DNA of 5,482 nt from Bacteroidales bacterium (lineage in GTDB: Bacteria; Bacteroidota; Bacteroidia; Bacteroidales; UBA7960). Made by a program: the position numbers and the translations under genes. The first letter of the stretch is position 1. Every line of letters starts with the position of its first letter. The notes below the pieces were generated by a model, which ran no database searches, had not been told where the DNA came from, and saw only the letters and a program-made list of their open reading frames with translations. This document shows positions 1-5,482 of the stretch, piece after piece. The stretch covers positions 1-5,482 of the forward strand of contig PWND01000346.1 in the NCBI GenBank assembly GCA_003557965.1, written 5' to 3'.

Positions 1-84
1 ATCCAAAACAACAATTTTTATTCATAACATTTATTGTTACAAAATAAAGCCCTGCTGATGAATAATTATGAGTATTTAATTGTA

Positions 85-106
85 TAGGCCGGGCTTGACC
101 GGCCTA
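85..106. repeat. Hairpin A: 8-bp stem, GCTTGA loop
   Basis: TAGGCCGG (85-92) is the exact reverse complement of CCGGCCTA (99-106), with the 6-nt loop GCTTGA (93-98) between them. This is the left boundary of the repeat block. Its right arm is also the beginning of the first 60-nt repeat unit. In the second unit the equivalent left arm (about 155-162) is not complementary, so only this copy of hairpin A can fold. Confidence 0.8.
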
Positions 107-152
107 ATTGTCAATGAGGATTGCGCTCGTAAGGACAGGGCTTGACCTGTCC
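93..152. repeat. 60-nt repeat unit, copy 1, ending in hairpin B
   Basis: This 60-nt unit matches 163-222 at 56 of 60 positions, as a direct repeat with a 70-nt period. The four differences are two adjacent pairs in the central spacer (111-112 and 125-126); the hairpin parts are identical. The unit ends in hairpin B: GGACAGG (133-139) pairs with CCTGTCC (146-152) around the loop GCTTGA (140-145). The loop and its flanking GG/CC are the same as in hairpin A, but the rest of the stem differs. The layout resembles REP/BIME-type palindromic intergenic elements; that assignment is inference. No associated transposase is visible. Confidence 0.8.
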
Positions 153-162
153 AGGCAAATAT

Positions 163-222
163 GCTTGACCGGCCTAATTGCTAATGAGGATTGCAGTCGT
201 AAGGACAGGGCTTGACCTGTCC
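163..222. repeat. 60-nt repeat unit, copy 2, ending in hairpin B
   Basis: This is the second copy of the unit at 93-152, with changes only at 181-182 and 195-196. Hairpin B is perfectly preserved: GGACAGG (203-209) pairs with CCTGTCC (216-222), with loop GCTTGA (210-215). The 10-nt joint between the copies (153-162) replaces the left arm of hairpin A, so this copy keeps only the right half of that palindrome. Immediately after, GGGCTT (224-229) and AAGTCC (231-236) could form a further, weaker stem with one G-T pair. Confidence 0.8.
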
Positions 223-300
223 TGGGCTTAAAGTCCGAAAAAAAGCAGTTTTTTACACCATGAAAAAAGCAAAAGCTTTTTGAAATTATTATCATTAATA

Positions 301-381
301 ACAAAACGCAGCGGAGTGAGAAATTCCGTGGATAAGCTGTAAAAACGAGCCTATCCTGCCACGTCTCCTTGCGGTATTTGT
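301..381. repeat. Long imperfect stem-loop
   Basis: Six paired segments lie in nested order around a 9-nt loop (339-347): ACAAA 301-305 with TTTGT 377-381, CGCA 307-310 with TGCG 370-373, GGAG 313-316 with CTCC 365-368, CGT 327-329 with ACG 361-363, GGATA 330-334 with TATCC 352-356, and GCT 336-338 with AGC 348-350. This gives 24 base pairs, interrupted by a 4-nt bulge (357-360) and an asymmetric internal loop (317-326). It could be a decayed palindromic repeat, a structured RNA, or partly chance. I found no integron attC-type core sites at its ends. Confidence 0.45.
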
Positions 382-423
382 GTATTTTTAAGAATAGGAT
401 TAATTGATTCTTTTCATAGGCAT

Positions 424-452
424 TTGACATATTTACTAAATTTGCATAAAAT
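424..452 (+). promoter_or_regulatory. Promoter upstream of the Yip1-family gene
   Basis: TTGACA (424-429) and TAAAAT (447-452) are separated by exactly 17 nt, a near-consensus sigma70-type promoter of the E. coli kind. The overlapping TAAATTTG (437-444) fits the Bacteroidota -7 consensus TAnnTTTG. For that box no well-placed -33 TTTG is seen: the nearest, 423-426, is only 10 nt upstream. Either reading puts the transcript start within about 20 nt of the GTG start at 468, giving a very short leader. Which element is used cannot be decided from the sequence. Confidence 0.5.
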
Positions 453-467
453 TATAAAGCCTTTACT

Positions 468-1052
468 GTGGAGTTAAAACAATTGTTTAGAGTGCTGTCA
501 GGAGTGTTTTACAACCCTGAAAAAAGCATAAAAATGCTAAAAGAACAGGGTTTTACATGGAAGGAAATGTTTTTCTTTTATGCTTTTCCTCTTATTACAA
601 TAAATACAATGATAAGGGCATTGTTAGTTGGTGAACCCTATAAAGATTTTTCTGCTAATACATTATTCTTTGTGTTTTTATTAAGTACTTCAATATCAAT
701 TTTTGCAGGCTCATATTTAATAAAACTTTTGGCATCACGATATTTATCAAGTAATAATTTTAATTCAGTTTTTAGCCTTGTGGCTGTGTCATATACACCG
801 GTATTTCTTGCAAGTATTGTTTCAGCAATTAACCCTGTATTATATTTTTTAAGATTAATAGGTATTGTTTATATGTTTTATATATTCTGGAAAGGCGCTA
901 ATATAATGCTTAATACTCCTCAAAACAGGGTTACAGGCTTCACAATATTATGCTTGCTTATATTGTTTGGAGTTACTGTGTTAGTTAGTTTAATATCAGG
1001 GTATTTGTTATTTTTCTTAACAGGTAATTTTGATTTACTGCTTAATGAATGA
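468..1052 (+). CDS. Yip1-family integral membrane protein
   Basis: This 194-residue protein is polytopic and matches bacterial members of the Yip1 domain family in length and layout. An amphipathic N-terminus (FRVLSGVFYNPEKSIKML) precedes five hydrophobic segments at roughly 34-53, 64-88, 100-121, 123-141 and 156-184. The aromatic SYTPVF motif (108-113) in the third segment is typical of the family. It should sit in the inner membrane; the function of bacterial Yip1 proteins is not established, so no role is assigned. The start is GTG at 468: an in-frame TAA at 447-449 excludes a longer protein, and the first internal Met (residue 23) would remove the conserved N-terminus. There is no Shine-Dalgarno sequence. 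It is followed after 31 nt by the M23 peptidase gene, probably in one transcript. Family call fairly sure; function unknown. Confidence 0.8.
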   Translation: MELKQLFRVLSGVFYNPEKSIKMLKEQGFTWKEMFFFYAFPLITINTMIRALLVGEPYKDFSANTLFFVFLLSTSISIFAGSYLIKLLASRYLSSNNFNSVFSLVAVSYTPVFLASIVSAINPVLYFLRLIGIVYMFYIFWKGANIMLNTPQNRVTGFTILCLLILFGVTVLVSLISGYLLFFLTGNFDLLLNE

Positions 1053-1083
1053 GTTTTTAATACCTGGTTAAAGTTTTTTTATT

Positions 1084-2361
1084 ATGAAAAAGAAATTTTC
1101 TTATATAGTTTTTAGCTCAATACTAATTGTTATTGTAATATCTCTTATTGTAATAAATTACATTTCATACAATAAGCATGATGATTATGAGATAAGCATA
1201 AAAGAATATCCTATCCCTGAATTTGATGAATATGGAATAGAACTTGGCAAGTATGAGGTTTTGCAAGCTTCTGTAAAAAGCCGCCAAACGCTTGGGCAAA
1301 TTCTGAATTCTTTTGGTTTGTCATTTAGTAAAGTAGATCAGGTTGTATCAAGAATGGATGGTTGGTTTAGTCCCAGGAGGATCAGGGCAGGAAATAACTA
1401 TAATGCATACTTTAATAACCGGGTTGTTGATAATGATACTATTAAGAGTTTAAAATATTTTACGTATGATATTAATAAATTAGAGTTTGTTCTTGTTTGT
1501 TTTTATGATTCAATAGAAGTAGTAAGAGGTGTAAAAGAAGTTACAGATGTTCCTGCAAAAGCTTCAGGAATTATAACATCATCACTTTGGGAAACTCTTA
1601 CTTCTAATAATATACATCCCGAGCTGGCAATAAGGATGTCGGAAATTTTAGCCTGGTCTGTTGATTTTCACAGGATTTTTCCAGATGATAAGTTTAAGGT
1701 TATATATAACGAACAATTTATAGGTGAAGAACTGGTTGGTGTTGGTAAAATAGATGCAATATACTTCAAGCATCAGGGTAGGGAAGTTTATGGTTTTCAC
1801 TTTGAAAAAGACACAGTAAACGGATATTTTGATCCTGAGGGTGATAATATAAGGAAGGTGTTTTTGCGAGCTCCATTAAAATTCGGACGTATAACAAGCC
1901 GCTATTCACGTAGCCGTTTGCACCCAATACATAATGTAAGGAGGCCTCATTTAGGAACAGATTATGCTGCACCTGTGGGAACACCAATTCTTGCAGTTGG
2001 CGATGGTGTTGTTACCCAGGCAAGATACAGGGGAGGTAATGGCAATTATGTTAGAATAAGGCATAATTCTGTATATGAAACACAATATTTGCACATGTCA
2101 AGATTTGCCAGGGGCATTAGGCCTGGTGCGAGAGTCAAACAAGGAGATGTAATTGGGTATGTTGGAATGACAGGTGATGCTACCGGCCCGCATGTATGTT
2201 TTAGGTTTTGGAAAAACGGACAACAGGTTGATCACCTAAGGGAAGAGTTCCCAAGTGCAGACCCTCTTCCTGAAGAATATCATGAGCAGTTTTTTATTAT
2301 CAGGGATAGTTTAATGATTGAATTGGAAAACATTAAATTTAAAGACATTCCTGATGCCTGA
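1084..2361 (+). CDS. Membrane-anchored M23 (LytM/MepM-type) peptidoglycan metallopeptidase
   Basis: The 425-residue protein is probably a periplasmic endopeptidase that cuts peptide cross-links in peptidoglycan. Residues 7-27 form one hydrophobic N-terminal anchor after MKKK. Residues about 58-150 resemble the LysM-like OapA region of MepM/YebA-type proteins (YEVLQASVKSRQTLGQIL...), followed by a linker domain to about 260. The LytM domain covers about 265-385: HLGTD supplies zinc ligands H289 and D293, H337 lies in YLHMS, and GPHVCFRFW contains H370. The canonical HxH motif reads H370-V-C372, so the second His, normally a zinc ligand, is Cys. I recall this variant from other Bacteroidota homologues, so it is more likely a lineage form than an inactivation, but that is from memory. 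The length matches full-size MepM-like proteins. The ATG at 1084 is followed at once by the anchor. The 3' end lies 16 nt from convergent kdsA. Confidence 0.88.
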   Translation: MKKKFSYIVFSSILIVIVISLIVINYISYNKHDDYEISIKEYPIPEFDEYGIELGKYEVLQASVKSRQTLGQILNSFGLSFSKVDQVVSRMDGWFSPRRIRAGNNYNAYFNNRVVDNDTIKSLKYFTYDINKLEFVLVCFYDSIEVVRGVKEVTDVPAKASGIITSSLWETLTSNNIHPELAIRMSEILAWSVDFHRIFPDDKFKVIYNEQFIGEELVGVGKIDAIYFKHQGREVYGFHFEKDTVNGYFDPEGDNIRKVFLRAPLKFGRITSRYSRSRLHPIHNVRRPHLGTDYAAPVGTPILAVGDGVVTQARYRGGNGNYVRIRHNSVYETQYLHMSRFARGIRPGARVKQGDVIGYVGMTGDATGPHVCFRFWKNGQQVDHLREEFPSADPLPEEYHEQFFIIRDSLMIELENIKFKDIPDA

Positions 2362-2377
2362 AGCAGAGGTGAATCAT

Positions 2378-3199
2378 TTAAATAATTGCTTTTCGAATTT
2401 TTACAAGCTTTTCCATTAATTCATCAAGTAAGTCAAGTTTTAGCATGTTAGCTCCATCTGATTTTGCTTTAGAGGGGTCCGGATGTGTTTCAATAAATAA
2501 TCCATCTATTCCTGCAGCAACGCCAGCTTTGGCAATTGTTTCTATCATGTGTGGCAAACCACCTGTAACTCCACCGGTTTGGTTGGGTTGTTGTAATGAA
2601 TGTGTTACGTCTAAAACTACCGGGTAACCAAATTTTTGCATTATTGGAACCGACCTAAAGTCAACTACCAGGTCATTATATCCATAAGTACTTCCTCTCT
2701 CTGTCAGCATAATTCTTTTATTACCTGTTGAAGCTACTTTGTCAGCAGCAAATTTCATTGCTTCAGGAGATAAGAACTGTCCCTTTTTTATATTAACAAC
2801 TTTATTAGTTTGTCCGGCAGATAGCAATAAATCTGTCTGGCGGCAAAGAAAAGCAGGAATTTGTATAGCATCAACATGATTAGTAGCCTGAACAGCTTCA
2901 TCCTGGCTATGTATATCAGTTAAAACTGGAATTTTATACCTGGTTCCAATTTTGCTAATAACCTGCAGCGCCATTTCATCACCAATTCCGGTAAAACTAT
3001 CAAGCTTTGACCTGTTAGCTTTTCGGTATGATGCTTTAAATATATAAGGTACATCATATTTTTTGGTAACAGATAAAACTTTTTCTGCGATTTCAAAACC
3101 CATTTCTTTATCTTCTATTATACATGGGCCTGCTATAAGAAAAAAATTTGCTGATTTTGACTTTTTATTATCAAAAATATGCTCCAATGTTGTGTCCAT
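2378..3199 (-). CDS. kdsA: 3-deoxy-8-phosphooctulonate synthase (KDO-8-P synthase), class II
   Basis: KdsA condenses phosphoenolpyruvate with D-arabinose 5-phosphate to Kdo-8-phosphate in the cytoplasm, the first committed step towards the Kdo of lipopolysaccharide inner core (EC 2.5.1.55). The 273-residue protein is a full-length DAHP/KDO8P synthase TIM barrel with clear family motifs: IAGPC (22-26), KANRS (60-64), QIPAFLCRQTDLL (113-125), VNIKKGQF (135-142), LTERG (165-169), DVTHS (197-201) and ETHPDP (237-242). Compared with the metal-dependent Aquifex enzyme, all four metal ligands are present: C26, H200, E237 and D248. E. coli KdsA, which is metal-independent, has Asn in place of the Cys, so this is the metal-dependent class. 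The gene follows the YciO-type gene by 17 nt on the same strand, with no promoter visible between them, suggesting co-transcription. No Shine-Dalgarno sequence is seen. Confidence 0.96.
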   Translation of the reverse strand: MDTTLEHIFDNKKSKSANFFLIAGPCIIEDKEMGFEIAEKVLSVTKKYDVPYIFKASYRKANRSKLDSFTGIGDEMALQVISKIGTRYKIPVLTDIHSQDEAVQATNHVDAIQIPAFLCRQTDLLLSAGQTNKVVNIKKGQFLSPEAMKFAADKVASTGNKRIMLTERGSTYGYNDLVVDFRSVPIMQKFGYPVVLDVTHSLQQPNQTGGVTGGLPHMIETIAKAGVAAGIDGLFIETHPDPSKAKSDGANMLKLDLLDELMEKLVKIRKAII

Positions 3200-3216
3200 A
3201 TAACTGTCTTTTTTTA

Positions 3217-3834
3217 TTAATATCCTTCAATAATCCCTAACCCTTGTCGTATTATTTCTATTTCATTATCTGTGCAATCTACAATGGTTGAAGCTTCATT
3301 GTTACCATATCCGCCATCAATTACTATATCAACCTGATTACTGTATTTTTCATGAATTAGCTCAGGGTCAGTGGTGTATTCAATTATTTCATCTTCATCA
3401 TAAACAGATGTTGATATAATGGGATTTCCAAGCTCATTAACAATTTCACGGCTTATGTTATTATCAGGAATCCTGATACCCAATGTTTTTTTCTTACTTT
3501 GAAATATTTTAGGAACCTTATTATTTGCATCTAAAATAAATGTAAATGGGCCGGGAAGAGCCTTTTTCATTAATTTATATACACTTGTACTAAAAGGTTT
3601 GGTATAATCTGATATTTGACTCAAATCATTAAAAATAAAAGAGAAATTTGCCTTTTCAACTTTTACTGATTTTATAGCTGCAACTCTTGCTACAGCTTTA
3701 GGGTTAAAAATATCACAACCTATTGAATATACTGTATCAGTAGGATAAATAATTACACCGCCGTCCCGAAGGCACTCTACAACTGTATTTAACTTTCGTT
3801 GATTTGGGTTTTCAGAAAATAATTTAATCAACAT
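3217..3834 (-). CDS. yciO: YciO-type YrdC-domain protein (Sua5/YciO/YrdC family)
   Basis: The 205-residue protein contains one YrdC-like nucleotide-binding domain over nearly its whole length and no Sua5 C-terminal domain. GGVIIYPTDTVYSIGCD (25-41), LPGPFTFIL (93-101), GIRIPDN (119-125) and IISTS (139-143) are the family landmarks. The order and wording follow E. coli YciO closely, including the NPNQRKLN opening and the QVDIVIDGGYG stretch. Automatic annotation would call it L-threonylcarbamoyladenylate synthase, the enzyme for tRNA t6A. However, the KxR and SxN tetrad of TsaC/Sua5 is only half kept: K55-S-V57 lacks the Arg and S143-V-Y145 lacks the Asn. That fits the YciO branch, whose role is unsettled, so I would not assign t6A synthesis. 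The ATG at 3834 begins a normal YciO-length protein. It is first in a minus-strand pair with kdsA. Confidence 0.85.
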   Translation of the reverse strand: MLIKLFSENPNQRKLNTVVECLRDGGVIIYPTDTVYSIGCDIFNPKAVARVAAIKSVKVEKANFSFIFNDLSQISDYTKPFSTSVYKLMKKALPGPFTFILDANNKVPKIFQSKKKTLGIRIPDNNISREIVNELGNPIISTSVYDEDEIIEYTTDPELIHEKYSNQVDIVIDGGYGNNEASTIVDCTDNEIEIIRQGLGIIEGY

Positions 3835-3860
3835 ATCGTATTTATTATTTGTGATTTGTC

Positions 3861-3891
3861 AGATAATTAATATGAATCGCTTTGATTATCT
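3861..3891. repeat. 7-bp dyad in divergent intergenic region
   Basis: AGATAAT (3861-3867) is the exact reverse complement of ATTATCT (3885-3891), separated by 17 nt. It lies between the YciO-type gene and the divergent TPR-like gene, upstream of both starts, where an operator would be expected. The arms are almost pure A/T, so chance is a strong alternative in DNA of this composition. Confidence 0.3.
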
Positions 3892-3914
3892 AAACGTACA
3901 GAATAAGAAAATGT

Positions 3915-3922
3915 TACCTTTG
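3915..3922 (+). promoter_or_regulatory. Bacteroidota-type -7 box for the exported TPR-like gene
   Basis: TACCTTTG is an exact match to the TAnnTTTG consensus and lies 26 nt upstream of the ATG at 3949, giving a leader of about 20 nt. The nearest upstream TTTG (3881-3884) is about 30 nt away, farther than the usual spacing, so the -33 element is weak or absent. On the opposite strand, TACGTTTA (complement of 3891-3898) matches seven of eight positions and could serve the YciO-type gene. Confidence 0.4.
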
Positions 3923-3948
3923 CAAATTGAATTTGTACATAAATCTCT

Positions 3949-5482
3949 ATGCGAAATATACATCTAAATAGGCTTGTTGTTGCCAGCATTATCATATTTA
4001 CTTTCTGCTTCCCATCCTTAACAGAAGCTAATACCAGGCAAAACCTGCACCAGGTTCACACTTTTGAAAAAGATATTCATTTTAAACCTCACCCTGCAAG
4101 GCAATTAGTTTACACTAATGAATACCTGCAAAAGATATCAGAAGCTGCCGGAAAATTAAGAGTATATACAACCTACAGAATAAAAACAAATATCTATTCT
4201 TCAATAGTTAGCATAAATAATGAAAAAATAAGAATAATTATTACTCTGCAAAAACCTGTAATTGCAGGCGAAAAAAAGTATTATGATTTTTCACTTAAAA
4301 ATCATTTAATACCTGATATTTATTCCGGAAATATCATTGTAGAAAACAATATCAGAAAAAGGCTTTTCAGTTATAATTTTTTTATTGATGATGCAACATC
4401 TTTCCCTTTAACGGTTATTGATACCACTGTCGCTGTTACAGACTTCGATAAAGAAATTAAAGCCCGCATAAGATCTGTTGAAAAAGAGTACTCCGAAAAA
4501 CATTATTATGGATTTATGGAGTATATTTCAATGCTGGATGATTATTATGAGGCTGTAACATCACTAAAAAAATCAAAAGAGGTATTAGAAAAAATATATC
4601 CATACAATTTGGAGTCATTAATTCTTGATGAATTTATGCTTTGTGAAGTTGAAAGTATAATTGGAGATATTGATAATAAAAACTTTTTTACTATTGAAAG
4701 TATTGCCGGTAATGATGTAAAAAATGTATTGGAAAACTTTGATAAGGTTCGGGAGAAAACAATTGATATTCGGAAAAAATTTAATAAAGCAATCTCTTCC
4801 ATTGATAACAGATATTATGAAATGGCAAAAGAGGAAATGGATTCAGGCAGGGTAAATAATGCTGCAGAATTGCTTAATCGTGCTTTAAGGTATAACAGGT
4901 TTCATGTTCCTTCATTAATACAGGCAGGAAAAATTGAACTCTTAAATAACAATGTTGATTCGGCATTGTCGCTTTCAAATCATATATTAAACAATATATA
5001 TCCGGCAGGAGAGTGGCTAAATAAATCATTAGTATATACGCAAACAGTATATGATTCGGCAATGGTTAATATAAGCCTATTATTAAATGATGAAAGATTT
5101 CCGGAAGCAAAAAGAGAGCTTGATAAGCTTAATAGTTTTTGCAATATTTCTTATCCGTTTGAATGTGATGAGAGGCTTATTATGAAAGCTATTGAAACCA
5201 GGCTTGGTGTATATAACTCATTTATTTCTGTTGCTCAGCGAGCGTTAGATATAGGAAACCTGTCATTTTGTGAAATGTATGCTTCCAGTGCATTAGAATA
5301 TAAGGAGGAAAACAGTGAATACATAGGTAGTAAAAGAGAAGCCGAAAACTTGTTTTATAATATACTGAAAGAATACATTAACAAAGGTAATTCGAAAAGA
5401 GACCTGGCATCATACAGCAAATCCTTGCATTATTACAACAATGCAAAAAGGCTATGTAATAAGTATGATTTTTTAAACTGCC
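3949..5482 (+). CDS. Exported TPR-like repeat protein, 3' end beyond window
   Basis: The frame is open from ATG 3949 to the last base, giving 511 codons and no stop, so the C-terminus is missing. An in-frame TAA at 3940-3942 fixes this as the first possible start. Residues 1-27 look like a Sec signal peptide: RNIHLNR, a hydrophobic stretch at about 9-24, then a likely cut after TEA (25-27). The Cys at 20 lacks a proper lipobox. Residues about 28-165 seem strand-rich and match no domain I recognise. From about 165 the chain is helical, with TPR-like helix pairs at about 290-317 (AAELLNRALRYN), 318-351, 368-397 (EAKRELDKLN) and 424-455. It is probably periplasmic or surface-associated and a protein-binding scaffold; no enzyme motif is visible. 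It is transcribed divergently from the YciO-type and kdsA genes, 114 nt away. The family is not recognised. Confidence 0.82.
   Translation, partial: MRNIHLNRLVVASIIIFTFCFPSLTEANTRQNLHQVHTFEKDIHFKPHPARQLVYTNEYLQKISEAAGKLRVYTTYRIKTNIYSSIVSINNEKIRIIITLQKPVIAGEKKYYDFSLKNHLIPDIYSGNIIVENNIRKRLFSYNFFIDDATSFPLTVIDTTVAVTDFDKEIKARIRSVEKEYSEKHYYGFMEYISMLDDYYEAVTSLKKSKEVLEKIYPYNLESLILDEFMLCEVESIIGDIDNKNFFTIESIAGNDVKNVLENFDKVREKTIDIRKKFNKAISSIDNRYYEMAKEEMDSGRVNNAAELLNRALRYNRFHVPSLIQAGKIELLNNNVDSALSLSNHILNNIYPAGEWLNKSLVYTQTVYDSAMVNISLLLNDERFPEAKRELDKLNSFCNISYPFECDERLIMKAIETRLGVYNSFISVAQRALDIGNLSFCEMYASSALEYKEENSEYIGSKREAENLFYNILKEYINKGNSKRDLASYSKSLHYYNNAKRLCNKYDFLNC

Larger units (their letters stand above)
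1..467. other. Intergenic region with repeats and promoter, no gene
   Basis: No coding sequence is supported here. Positions 1-84 are AT-rich with no motif I recognise; short open frames run in from the left edge, but none can be assigned to a gene. Positions 85-222 are a GC-richer block of hairpin-bearing repeats, 301-381 is an imperfect stem-loop, and 424-452 is a promoter for the Yip1-family gene. A small inverted repeat, AAGAAT (390-395) with ATTCTT (407-412), lies between the stem-loop and the promoter. The only long frame (minus strand, 104-430) runs straight through the repeats, resembles no family I know, and is treated as spurious. Confidence 0.75.

Noticed and set aside
85..222. CRISPR array
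   Set aside because: There are only two repeat copies, the units are 60 nt long and separated by 10 nt rather than by unique spacers of about 30 nt, and no cas genes are seen.
264..281. AAAAAGC/GCTTTTT hairpin with AAAA loop as an intrinsic terminator
   Set aside because: Only two G-C pairs are in the stem, so it would be unstable, and no gene ending just before it can be identified on either strand.
301..381. Integron attC site
   Set aside because: The imperfect palindrome has bulges like an attC, but its ends lack the GTTRRRY and RYYYAAC core sites, and no integrase or cassette layout is present.
104..430. Minus-strand open frame of 108 codons
   Set aside because: It runs through both 60-nt repeat copies and the imperfect stem-loop, has no recognisable domain or credible start signal, and its composition follows the repeats; non-coding is more likely.
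1056..1080. TTTAA/TTAAA stem followed by seven T's between the Yip1 and M23 genes, as a terminator or attenuator
   Set aside because: The stem is all A-T and five pairs long; it is too weak to support termination and is expected by chance in this AT-rich gap.
1766..1987. Minus-strand open frame of 73 codons
   Set aside because: It is antisense to the well-supported M23 peptidase gene and shows no family resemblance.
2360..2392. AAGCA (2361-2365) with TGCTT (2387-2391) as a shared terminator between the convergent genes
   Set aside because: A five-pair stem with a 21-nt loop is not convincing, though the convergent 16-nt gap is where a bidirectional terminator would be needed.
2445..2627. 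Plus-strand open frame of 60 codons
   Set aside because: It is antisense to kdsA, whose frame carries all conserved motifs here.
4545..5062. Two minus-strand open frames (4545-4802 and 4874-5062)
   Set aside because: Both are antisense to the continuous TPR-like frame starting at 3949 and have no recognisable features.

Overview
The window looks like chromosomal DNA of a Bacteroidota (Bacteroidetes) bacterium. It is AT-rich, genes start without visible Shine-Dalgarno sequences, two promoter regions carry the TAnnTTTG box typical of the phylum, and the proteins (Yip1-family membrane protein, M23 peptidase with a GPHVCFRFW signature, class II KdsA, YciO-type protein) fit that group. The genus cannot be named from this sequence. 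Its Gram-negative nature follows from kdsA, the committing step of Kdo synthesis for lipopolysaccharide.

Layout. Positions 1-467 hold no convincing gene. They contain a GC-richer block of two near-identical 60-nt units (93-152 and 163-222) built from short hairpins that share the loop GCTTGA, then a long imperfect stem-loop (301-381), then a promoter. A plus-strand pair follows: a five-helix Yip1-family protein (468-1052, GTG start) and a membrane-anchored M23 metallopeptidase (1084-2361), 31 nt apart and probably co-transcribed. Convergent to them, 16 nt away, is a minus-strand pair: a YciO-type YrdC-domain protein (3217-3834) followed by kdsA (2378-3199), 17 nt apart. After a divergent intergenic region of 114 nt, a plus-strand gene for an exported, TPR-like protein begins at 3949 and runs off the window.

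Most genes concern the cell envelope: peptidoglycan cleavage (M23), LPS sugar synthesis (KdsA), a polytopic membrane protein (Yip1) and a secreted helical-repeat protein. They do not form one obvious pathway, and I see no defence system, transposase, CRISPR array, tRNA or rRNA.

The points most worth checking are the covarying hairpin repeats at the left end, the replacement of the second His of the M23 HxH motif (a zinc ligand) by Cys, and the half-lost catalytic tetrad of the YrdC-domain protein, which argues against annotating it as the tRNA threonylcarbamoyladenylate synthase.
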